Assembly (NCBI GenBank): GCA_016209995.1
Contig: JACQVC010000483.1
Coordinates: forward strand, 1 to 14,968
Reading direction: 5' to 3'
Origin: Gemmatimonadota bacterium
GTDB lineage: Bacteria; Gemmatimonadota; Gemmatimonadetes; Longimicrobiales; Gaopeijiaceae
Length of the DNA: 14,968 nt
Of this stretch, positions 1-6,087 are shown in pieces. Numbering within the stretch: the first letter of the stretch is position 1; each line of letters begins with the position of its first letter. A program made the translations under genes and the position numbers. The notes below the pieces were generated by a model that searched no databases, was not told the origin of the DNA, and saw only the letters and a program-made list of their open reading frames with translations.

Positions 1-563
1 ATCTGCCGGATGTGCCAGATGTGGCGGCGGTTGTGCGCGAGCATCACGCGGAACGCCTGGTCCACCGTCAGCTTGAGCAACCAGAGGTAGGGCGAGCGCA
101 GGGTAGCTCGCCCGAGATCCACGCCGGCGGCCCGGTTCGCGCAGGCGATCAGCTCATCCTGCGCCGCGCTGAAGTCCGCCACGAGCCGCTCGCGGGGCTC
201 CCTCGCCTGCGGGACCAGGCGCTTGAGCGTTTTCATCCTCGTCTGGACCGGCGGCTCCATGCTGCGCACGAACCACTCGGCGATGCGCCCGCCACGCGCG
301 TAGGGTCCCGATCCCGACCACCCCCTGGCGCGGGCCTGCTCGACGGCTGCGTCGATGGTCGCCAGATACGGCCGGATGGTCTTGGGCAGGTGGTTGAGGT
401 GCTCGCCCACGGACCACTTGTTCGGCGCCGTACGCCAGTGGAGCCGAGCCTCCGAGAGCGGAGCGACCAGCTCGGTGACTTCGCGTTTCTGCAGCTCCGC
501 CTGGCGGACGTACTCGGCCCATTCGCCGCGCACGCCGGCCCGTCCAGTCTGGCTCTGCGCCAC
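1..563 (-). CDS. DinB-like (DinB_2 type) putative metal-dependent protein, 3' end outside the window
   Basis: The visible 187 codons read as a DinB/YfiT-type four-helix bundle protein. Residues 50-59 (WSVGEHLNHL) are the family's N-terminal signature containing the first metal-ligand His (H58). H177 and H181 in HNRRH give the second and third ligands near the C-terminus, so only a few residues are probably missing. Members bind a divalent metal; some are thiol transferases and most have no known substrate. The GTG start is chosen because a perfect GGAGG lies 6 bases upstream, overlapping the stop codon of the nucleotidyltransferase; the genes are 10 bases apart and probably translationally coupled. 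Other frames over this stretch give arginine-rich shadow proteins without family motifs. The family call is fairly sure; the function is unknown. Confidence 0.82.
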   Translation of the reverse strand, partial: MAQSQTGRAGVRGEWAEYVRQAELQKREVTELVAPLSEARLHWRTAPNKWSVGEHLNHLPKTIRPYLATIDAAVEQARARGWSGSGPYARGGRIAEWFVRSMEPPVQTRMKTLKRLVPQAREPRERLVADFSAAQDELIACANRAAGVDLGRATLRSPYLWLLKLTVDQAFRVMLAHNRRHIWHIRQ

Positions 564-569
564 GCGCAA

Positions 570-574
570 CCTCC
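570..574 (-). promoter_or_regulatory. Ribosome binding site of the DinB-like gene
   Basis: GGAGG on the minus strand, 6 bases before the GTG start. It shares its first base with the TAG stop of the upstream nucleotidyltransferase. It is the evidence for choosing this GTG start. Confidence 0.7.
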
Positions 575-1563
575 TACCCGACCACCTCCGAATCGTCCGC
601 GACGTTGAGCCGGCCACTGAAGCTCCGCACCACGGCCCGCCCGCCGACCAGTGAATCGCGCAGATCTACCTCTTCGAGCACGGCCTCCGGCCCGATGATG
701 CAGTTGCGCAGGCGCGAGCGCGAGACGCGGGTTCCACGCTCGATGGTCACGTTCGGACCGATCGCCGACTCCTCCAGCACGACGTCGTCCTCGACGCGCA
801 CGGGCCCCTCGATGCTCACGCCGGGTGTCGCAGCGGGCATGCGACCGCGGCCCGTCACCAGCAGATGGCGGTTCGTCTCGAGCAGGGTCTCCGGCTTGCC
901 GCAGTCGTACCACCCGCGCACGGGAGCCGTTTGGATGCGCGCGCCGCGGTCGATCATGTACTGAAAGGCGTCCGTGAGGTAGTACTCGCCGCCGGGTCCG
1001 GCGGGACGCGCCATCGTGGCGTCGACGCCCGCGAAGAAGAGTCGATAGTCCCGCATGTAATACACGCCGATGTTCGCCAGCCTGGACACCGGCTCCTTCG
1101 GTTTCTCGACGATGCGCGTCATGAAACCGTCCGCATCCGTGAGCACGACGCCGAAGCGCTGGTAGTCCTCGACCTCCTTCACCCAGATGATGCCCGCCCA
1201 GTCCCTGGGACTGCGGGCGATGAGCGATAGATCGGCCTCGAAGAGCGTATCCACGAAGATGATGAGCACATCCTCGTCCACGTAGGGTTGCGCGAGCTTG
1301 ACCGCGCCGGCCGTGCCGTCCAGCACGTGCTGCTCCACGAAGTGGGCGCGGATCTGGGGATACTCGTCGTGCACGTACTGCTCCACCACATCGCGTAAGT
1401 AGCCGACGATGAACACGATCTCGCGTACACCGAGCGGCAGGAGATCGTCGAGCACGTAGCTCATGACCGGTTTGCCGGCCACGCGCAGCAGTGGCTTCGC
1501 CGTGGTATGGGTCAGCGGTCTGAGGCGAGTGCCCAAGCCGGCCATCGGAATGATCGCTTTCAT
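574..1563 (-). CDS. Sugar-phosphate nucleotidyltransferase with left-handed beta-helix C-terminus (RmlA/GlmU-like)
   Basis: Predicted cytoplasmic enzyme of 329 residues that joins an NTP to a sugar 1-phosphate, making an activated NDP-sugar for glycan or envelope synthesis. Residues 8-17 (AGLGTRLRPL) with KPL at 23-25 form the nucleotide-binding signature. D105 in FVDTLF is the probable metal ligand, EKPKEP (153-158) is the usual sugar-site loop, and WYDCGKPE (218-225) is typical of glucose-1-phosphate thymidylyl- and uridylyltransferases. Residues from about 250 show the hexapeptide rhythm of a beta-helix, as in the long archaeal-type RmlA proteins. Sugar and base specificity cannot be read from the sequence. 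It starts at ATG, 16 bases after the PCC gene, with no strong ribosome site, which suggests coupling to that gene. No polysaccharide genes are seen nearby. Confidence 0.9.
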   Translation of the reverse strand: MKAIIPMAGLGTRLRPLTHTTAKPLLRVAGKPVMSYVLDDLLPLGVREIVFIVGYLRDVVEQYVHDEYPQIRAHFVEQHVLDGTAGAVKLAQPYVDEDVLIIFVDTLFEADLSLIARSPRDWAGIIWVKEVEDYQRFGVVLTDADGFMTRIVEKPKEPVSRLANIGVYYMRDYRLFFAGVDATMARPAGPGGEYYLTDAFQYMIDRGARIQTAPVRGWYDCGKPETLLETNRHLLVTGRGRMPAATPGVSIEGPVRVEDDVVLEESAIGPNVTIERGTRVSRSRLRNCIIGPEAVLEEVDLRDSLVGGRAVVRSFSGRLNVADDSEVVG

Positions 1564-1579
1564 GGAGCGTTTCCCGCGG

Positions 1580-2005
1580 TCAGTCCGCGGGGGCGATCAT
1601 CTTCAGGTGGCAGTAATCCACGGAGCTGCGGTCGAAGAAGCCTTCGCTAGTGTACACGGAGATCTCGAGCGTCAGTGAGGTCACGGCCTCGATCACGTGT
1701 CCGCCGAGCGTCGCGAAGGTGCCGTCCGAGAATACGCCGTGCACGTGCGGGAAAACCTCGCCGTCGAGCAGCGAGAGCGTACCCACGAGTGACGCCACGG
1801 CCAGCGTCTTGTCGTACTCCGCCCGCACGCCATCCTCCATCTCGAGGTCATAGAAACCGAGCACCAGGCGTTCGATGGTACCGAGCCCCTCGAGCGCCGC
1901 GGCCGTGATGTCCTCATGACGCGCGAACTCGATGAGCGAGCGGATGAGCTCGTCCCCGCGCTCGAGCACGAGCAGATAGCCGAAATCGGTGGTCTGGTAG
2001 CGCAA
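1580..2005 (-). CDS. PCC/PPC domain protein (DUF296)
   Basis: Small single-domain protein of 141 residues matching the 'plant and prokaryote conserved' domain, which folds as a trimer; plant members are joined to AT-hooks and bind DNA, whereas stand-alone bacterial members have no settled role. The GE/GDEL start of the domain (17-20), the hydrophobic core around TAAALEGLG (34-42), HVHG (87-90) and GGH (101-103) are visible; H87, H89 and H103 could bind a metal. The reading frame stays open far upstream, but homology begins at RYQTTDF. A TTG there, preceded at 7 bases by GGAGG, is taken as the start; no in-frame ATG is near. It heads the probable operon with the nucleotidyltransferase and DinB-like genes, and two palindromes lie 29-117 bases upstream. 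Confidence 0.85.
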   Translation of the reverse strand: MRYQTTDFGYLLVLERGDELIRSLIEFARHEDITAAALEGLGTIERLVLGFYDLEMEDGVRAEYDKTLAVASLVGTLSLLDGEVFPHVHGVFSDGTFATLGGHVIEAVTSLTLEISVYTSEGFFDRSSVDYCHLKMIAPAD

Positions 2006-2012
2006 CGGCTTG

Positions 2013-2017
2013 CCTCC
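2013..2017 (-). promoter_or_regulatory. Ribosome binding site deciding the TTG start of the PCC gene
   Basis: GGAGG on the minus strand, 7 bases before TTG. It supports a non-ATG start exactly where the domain homology begins, rather than a long upstream extension. Confidence 0.65.
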
Positions 2018-2033
2018 ATGCCGCCTTTCGCCA

Positions 2034-2051
2034 CGCAAACGTACGTTTGCG
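2034..2051. promoter_or_regulatory. Perfect 18-bp palindrome, candidate operator
   Basis: CGCAAACGTACGTTTGCG equals its own reverse complement. It lies 29 bases upstream of the PCC start, in the divergent region shared with the SIMPL gene. A related imperfect copy is about 70 bp further upstream. The size and perfect dyad fit a dimeric repressor site (for example of the TetR kind). A hairpin in the 5' leader of the PCC mRNA is an alternative (7-bp stem, GTAC loop). The cognate protein is not in the window. Confidence 0.5.
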
Positions 2052-2060
2052 CCGCGACCG

Positions 2061-2105
2061 CCGGTAGACTTTTCCCGACGGCCCCCCGGTAGCCCTTTCC
2101 CCACG
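2061..2105. repeat. Short direct repeat, two 20-bp copies at 25-bp offset
   Basis: Positions 2061-2080 and 2086-2105 share CCGGTAG, then C, then TTTCCC and ACG at the end, with 17 of 20 bases identical. The second copy runs straight into the second palindrome. A similar TTTC.CCACGCAA stretch also precedes the first palindrome, so the region looks built from duplicated blocks. Confidence 0.5.
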
Positions 2106-2122
2106 CAATGTGCGTTTGCGTG
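2101..2122. promoter_or_regulatory. Second, imperfect palindrome related to the one at 2034-2051
   Basis: CACGCAA at 2102-2108 and TTGCGTG at 2116-2122 are inverted repeats around a 7-base spacer. Aligned with 2031-2051, it matches CCACGCAA at the left and CGTTTGCG at the right, with one base deleted in the middle. Two related sites about 70 bp apart suggest paired binding by one regulator, possibly controlling both the PCC operon and the divergent SIMPL cluster. Confidence 0.45.
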
Positions 2123-2263
2123 AGGACCTCGGTAATCGGGCGGCCAAAGTAGTATCCGATTGGCTCCATGACCATTCCTGGCTACCATAGGACGCGAACG
2201 CGGGCGGATCCCGCCCCGGCATCGTGGCGTAGAAATAGCGCACAACCCGCGAAAGTGACTGGC

Positions 2264-3067
2264 ATGATCCGCATACTGTCTTCCGCCATCGTCGCACTGG
2301 CTCTGTGGAGCTGCACGTTGCAGGCCGGACCACGGCGCCCGGGCTTCCCCGGGGGCGGCCCGCAGTCCCCGCCACCACGACCCTCGCCGCCGACCGTGCA
2401 GACGCCGCCCGCGGCCGCGACCGAACGCGCCATCGAGGTCACGGCCACGGGCGAGGTGGAAGCGCCGCCGGACATCGCCCGCATCACGCTGGCCATCGAG
2501 AGCCGGGCGGAGACGGCGGAGGCCGCCGCGCGCGAGAACTCGGAACGCACGGGCCGCGTGCTCACCGCGCTGCGCCAGGCCGTCGCAGCCAATGACCGGG
2601 TGCAGACCCGTGGCTACACGCTCTATCCCGAGTACCGGTACGGCCCCGATGTCGAGCGCGTGGAGCAACGGGTCATCGGGTACCGGGCCCTGAACCAGAT
2701 CACGGTCACGATGCACGCGCTCGACTCGGTGGGCACGCTCATCGACCGTGGCCTCGCCGCGGGCGCGAATCGGGTCGACGCTCTCGCCTTCGATCTCGAG
2801 GAGCCGGCGGAGCACCGCGAGGAAGCGCTGCGGCAGGCGGTCGAGAAGGCAAGGCGTGAAGCGCAGGCCATCGCGGGAGCGCTGGGCGTCGAGCTGGGGC
2901 CCGTGCTCGAGGCGAGAACCGAGTCGGCGGCCGTCACGCCGCTGTTCGCCGAGGCCTACGCGCGCGCGGGCGTGCAGGCGGCCGCGCTGCCGACGCCGGT
3001 CGAGCCGGGAGCGCTCACAGTGCGGGCCACCGTCACCATTCGCTTCCAGGTCGGAGGCCGGCGGTGA
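2264..3067 (+). CDS. SIMPL domain (DUF541) exported protein
   Basis: Envelope protein of 267 residues. Residues 1-20 form a signal sequence; C17 after LWS could be a lipidation site, but Trp at -2 is unusual, so ordinary signal-peptidase cleavage near residues 20-22 is equally possible. A proline-rich linker (22-50) leads to the SIMPL domain (about 55-265), with the family pattern I.VTATGEVEAPPDIA at the start, RGYTLYPEY at 116-124, GYRALNQITV at 139-148, and the paired helices ending in a VRATVTIRF strand. Members include periplasmic or outer-membrane oxidative-stress-linked proteins; the biochemical role is unknown. ATG 2264 is chosen because it starts the signal peptide; an upstream in-frame ATG adds 32 charged residues that would bury it. 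First gene of a four-gene plus-strand cluster; its TGA overlaps the next GTG. Confidence 0.88.
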   Translation: MIRILSSAIVALALWSCTLQAGPRRPGFPGGGPQSPPPRPSPPTVQTPPAAATERAIEVTATGEVEAPPDIARITLAIESRAETAEAAARENSERTGRVLTALRQAVAANDRVQTRGYTLYPEYRYGPDVERVEQRVIGYRALNQITVTMHALDSVGTLIDRGLAAGANRVDALAFDLEEPAEHREEALRQAVEKARREAQAIAGALGVELGPVLEARTESAAVTPLFAEAYARAGVQAAALPTPVEPGALTVRATVTIRFQVGGRR

Positions 3068-3513
3068 GTCTGCTGCTCAAGCGGCTCCACTGGGCGCTGA
3101 CCCAGAATCGTGTGGAGACGCACCCCGAGCACCTGGACCCACGGCTGCGCGGTCGGACCTATGCGATCCCGTTCGATGAAGTCTGGCGCGCCGCGATACG
3201 CCTGGCCGCCGGCAGACTTCCGCGCTGGAGTATCGTGCAGGCGGATGACACCGAAGGCGTGATTCACGCCGAGTCGCGGACCCTCGTCTTCCGTTTTGTG
3301 GACGATATTCGTGTGGAGATCTCCCTCGATGCCAACGGTCAGACGCGCGTCGATCTGGCGTCCGCGTCGCGCAAGGGTTGGGCTGACCTGGGCGTGAACG
3401 CCCGCCGCATCGCCCGCTTCTGCCACCGCCTCGACACCGCGATCAGCGCCTCGCCCGCGCACATGTTGCCCCCGGCTCCGCCGGCCCGCAGTAGTCGGGT
3501 GTCGACCCGCTAG
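3064..3513 (+). CDS. DUF1499 family protein
   Basis: Protein of 149 residues matching DUF1499: YAIPFDEVW near residue 33, then LPRWSIVQADDTEGVIHAES (a long conserved block at about 52-71), FRFVDDIRVEI, and the C-terminal signature SASRKGWADLGVNARRI (102-118). The family is widespread and often found with envelope or lipoprotein genes; no activity is established. There is no signal peptide or membrane segment, although many relatives have one. The GTG start overlaps the SIMPL stop in GTGA, so it is translationally coupled. The last 20 residues are low-complexity Pro/Ala/Ser/Arg. Confidence 0.87.
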   Translation: MSLLLKRLHWALTQNRVETHPEHLDPRLRGRTYAIPFDEVWRAAIRLAAGRLPRWSIVQADDTEGVIHAESRTLVFRFVDDIRVEISLDANGQTRVDLASASRKGWADLGVNARRIARFCHRLDTAISASPAHMLPPAPPARSSRVSTR

Positions 3514-3530
3514 CTCCGGAACAGCGACCG

Positions 3531-4499
3531 ATGCGCGCTCTCGTCCGCTGCCGCGAGGCCTTCGCCCTGTCGGCGCTGTGGCTCGCCGCGGTTGCCGGCT
3601 GCGGCGGTGACGACGGCGCACCGGCCGGCGCGGGAGAGGATCCGGCGCCCGCTGCGGGCAGCCGCGCCGCTGTGCTCGCCGGGCGGATCTACGAGCGCCG
3701 CACCGCGTTCGTGGGGTCTCGCGGCGACACGACCGTGCTGGTCCCCATCTTTTTCACGTCCCAGACCGCCGTGGATCGAGTGGACCGCGAAGCGCGCGGG
3801 TGGTTGGCCCTGCGCGGAATCTGGGACCCGTTTCTGGACGCCGAGTGGCACACACCGGCCACGCGCACTCCCTGGCGGGTCATCCCTTACCGCAGCCTGC
3901 GGCTGGTGGTGGGTCCCGAGGACGCGCTCGAGCGCATCCTCTACAAGGAGGGCACGCGCGATCTCGAGGTGGCCTTCGGCGCGACGGTTACCGAGTGGAC
4001 GGGCCCGCGCGGAGAGTTCTACCGCGTGCACCGGGCCAATGCCGCCGTAGCCGCCCAGGCGATGCGCGGTACGCTCGTGGACATGACGCGCGCGCGCGCC
4101 GTGGCTGACCCGCCGCCGGGCGACTGGCTCTTCCTGGTGGCGGGCGACACTCTTCAGATGTTGCTCGACGACGCCGACGCTTCGACGCCGGCCGACTCCG
4201 GTTACCGCGGCTGGATGCGGCTGGGTGATGAGGATCAGGAGTGGCCTGTCGTGCGCGTCACCTGGACCCGCGTCCGAGCCGTCGAGCAGGCGCGGCGCGA
4301 CGTGCCGGTAACATGGCACTTCATCACCCAGGATGAGACTGTGGAAGGAACGCTGGAGAGCCGCAGCTCGCAGATCGAGATCGGCGACGGTCCGGGGCCG
4401 CTGCTGCCGGTCGACGCACTGATCGAGGTATACGGCTCGATTCGGGTGGGGCCGGCGGCGGCGCAGGTCCGCGGCATCGCCCGACACATCCAGCGGTAG
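3531..4499 (+). CDS. Hypothetical lipoprotein
   Basis: Protein of 322 residues of no family I recognise. Residues 1-23 are a signal peptide ending in the lipobox VAGC, so C24 should be lipidated and the protein anchored on the outer face of a membrane. A Gly/Ala/Pro-rich linker (25-45) follows, then a globular part rich in beta-type patterns (for example LRLVVGPEDALERILYKEG and WPVVRVTWTRVR) with no Cys beyond C24 and no catalytic signature. It lies 17 bases after the DUF1499 gene and 19 before DUF445, so it belongs to the same cluster and probably acts in envelope upkeep. Third-position G/C use matches the neighbours, so it is a real gene. No function is proposed. Confidence 0.8.
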   Translation: MRALVRCREAFALSALWLAAVAGCGGDDGAPAGAGEDPAPAAGSRAAVLAGRIYERRTAFVGSRGDTTVLVPIFFTSQTAVDRVDREARGWLALRGIWDPFLDAEWHTPATRTPWRVIPYRSLRLVVGPEDALERILYKEGTRDLEVAFGATVTEWTGPRGEFYRVHRANAAVAAQAMRGTLVDMTRARAVADPPPGDWLFLVAGDTLQMLLDDADASTPADSGYRGWMRLGDEDQEWPVVRVTWTRVRAVEQARRDVPVTWHFITQDETVEGTLESRSSQIEIGDGPGPLLPVDALIEVYGSIRVGPAAAQVRGIARHIQR

Positions 4500-4518
4500 C
4501 GCGTCAGCGATCTGCTGA

Positions 4519-6087
4519 ATGTCCGACGAGCTGGCCAGAGCGATCCTCACGATCGTGTTCGGTGCGCTGGCTGGCGGCATCACGAACTCCATCGCCATCT
4601 GGATGCTGTTCCATCCGTACTCGCCGCCGCGCGTGGGACGCTGGCCGCTGCGCCTGCTACAGGGCGCGATCCCCAAGAATCAGGCCCGGCTGGCGCGCGC
4701 GATCGGCCGCACCGTCGGAACCCAGCTCCTCAGCTCGGACGATCTAGCGCGCACCTTCGCGGATCGCGCGTTCCGCGACGCGTTCGATCAGCGGCTGCGC
4801 GACTTCATCGGCGAGATGCTGCTCCGCGAGCGCGGCTCGCTGCGCGAGATCCTGTCGCCGCCGATCCGCCGGGAGCTGGAGCGCATCCTGGATGAGATGG
4901 TCGAGCGAGCGCTGGCCCGGTTCAACGACTATCTGGCGACGCCCGAGTTCGAGGCTGCGGTGCAGCGTCGCGCGCAAGAGCTGGCCGAGGCGATCGCCGC
5001 TGAGCCGGTGGCCGACCTGCTCACGCCCGAGCGCGAAGCCGCCATCGCGAAGGCGGTCGAAGCCTGGCTGGGCGACGCCGTCGAGAGCGACGAATTCGAG
5101 CGCACGGTCGCCGATTACGTAGAGCGCGCCACGGCCTCGCTGCTGCGACCCAGCCGCACGTTCGAGGAGGTGTTGCCCGTGGGCCTCGTGGCCTCGCTCG
5201 AGAAGGCGATCGCGGGATATCTGCCGCTCGCGATCCACCGGCTGGGCCGCCTGCTCGATGATGAGAGGGCCCGCGCCCGCTTCGAGTCCGCGGTCCACGA
5301 GCTGCTGCACCGCTTCCTGCGAGACCTCAAGTTCTACCAACGCATCGTCGCCCAGCTGATCATCACGGAGGAGACGGTCGACCGCGTCCTGAACGCGATC
5401 GAGCGCGACGGCGCCGAGCACCTCTCCGAGATGCTACGCGATCCGGTCGTCCAGGATGCGATGGCTCGCAGCGTGAACGAGGGGATCGTCGAGTTCCTGC
5501 GCCGGCCGGTGCAGGCGGTGCTGGGCGCTCCCGAGGACGCGGGCGTGCGTGATGCGCAGAAGACCGTAGTAGGCTGGGCGCTGCGGCTGGGGCGCGACGC
5601 GGGGACGCGCACGTTCCTGATCGAGAAGCTGAAGGACGCCGTGGGCCACGCGGGTAAACGCACGTGGGGCGATCTGCTCGAGCGGATCTCGCCCGAGCGG
5701 CTGGCCCACTGGGTCGTCATCGCGGCGCGCAGCGACCAGGCTCTCGCCCTGTACCGCGAGGCCGCCCGCCGAGCCGAGAACGCCATTCTCGACCGTCCCA
5801 TCGGTGTGCCGGCGGATTGGCTGCCGGCCGATGCCGCGCAGCGCATCGAGTCCGCGCTGGCCGACCCGCTGTGGGCCTGGCTCCAGACCCAGGTACCGAC
5901 CGTGGTGCAGAAGATCGATGTGGCGGCACGCGTCGAGGACAAGGTGATCGGATTCCCCATGGAGCGCCTGGAAGCGCTGGTGCGCGGCGTCACCGAGCGC
6001 GAGCTGCGCCTGATCGTGAGGCTGGGCTACGTGCTCGGCGCGATCGTCGGGCTCGCGCTCGTGGCTATCGAGGCCGTGCTGCCGTGA
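4519..6087 (+). CDS. DUF445 family membrane protein
   Basis: Protein of 522 residues. The N-terminal signature is diagnostic: a hydrophobic helix at about 8-31 containing GALAGGITNSIAIWMLF, followed by HPYSPPRVGRWPL and GAIPKNQARLARAIG (49-63). A long, charged, alpha-helical middle (about 65-490) has repeated ER/EA-rich segments likely to form coiled coils. A second hydrophobic helix at about 498-520 closes the protein. The two helices probably hold both ends in the cytoplasmic membrane. Family function is unknown, and it is often near envelope genes. It is the last gene of the plus-strand cluster, and its final 61 bases overlap the 3' end of the convergent reductase gene. A perfect hairpin starts directly after its TGA. 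Confidence 0.9.
   Translation: MSDELARAILTIVFGALAGGITNSIAIWMLFHPYSPPRVGRWPLRLLQGAIPKNQARLARAIGRTVGTQLLSSDDLARTFADRAFRDAFDQRLRDFIGEMLLRERGSLREILSPPIRRELERILDEMVERALARFNDYLATPEFEAAVQRRAQELAEAIAAEPVADLLTPEREAAIAKAVEAWLGDAVESDEFERTVADYVERATASLLRPSRTFEEVLPVGLVASLEKAIAGYLPLAIHRLGRLLDDERARARFESAVHELLHRFLRDLKFYQRIVAQLIITEETVDRVLNAIERDGAEHLSEMLRDPVVQDAMARSVNEGIVEFLRRPVQAVLGAPEDAGVRDAQKTVVGWALRLGRDAGTRTFLIEKLKDAVGHAGKRTWGDLLERISPERLAHWVVIAARSDQALALYREAARRAENAILDRPIGVPADWLPADAAQRIESALADPLWAWLQTQVPTVVQKIDVAARVEDKVIGFPMERLEALVRGVTERELRLIVRLGYVLGAIVGLALVAIEAVLP

Noticed and set aside
12..608. A 198-codon plus-strand frame at the left edge
   Set aside because: It is antisense to the DinB-like gene, which has the correct motifs and a GGAGG site; the plus-strand product is Arg/His/Pro-rich.
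1693..2175. Minus-strand frame starting MVMEPIGYYFGRPITEV across the palindromes
   Set aside because: The first 60 codons look mildly protein-like, but the frame runs out of phase into the PCC gene as a Ser/Arg shadow and has no family match. The similar peptide segments come from the DNA repeats.
2168..2263. Upstream ATG start for the SIMPL protein
   Set aside because: It would place 32 polar residues before an evident signal peptide that begins at ATG 2264.
2006..2815. Long minus-strand extension of the PCC gene (411 codons)
   Set aside because: The added part lies opposite the SIMPL gene and reads as low-complexity Arg/Gly. Homology and a ribosome site support TTG 2005.
3531..4676. A 388-codon minus-strand frame (3510-4676) opposite the lipoprotein gene
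   Set aside because: Arg/His/Gly-rich shadow without motifs; the plus strand has a lipobox signal peptide and fits the operon spacing.
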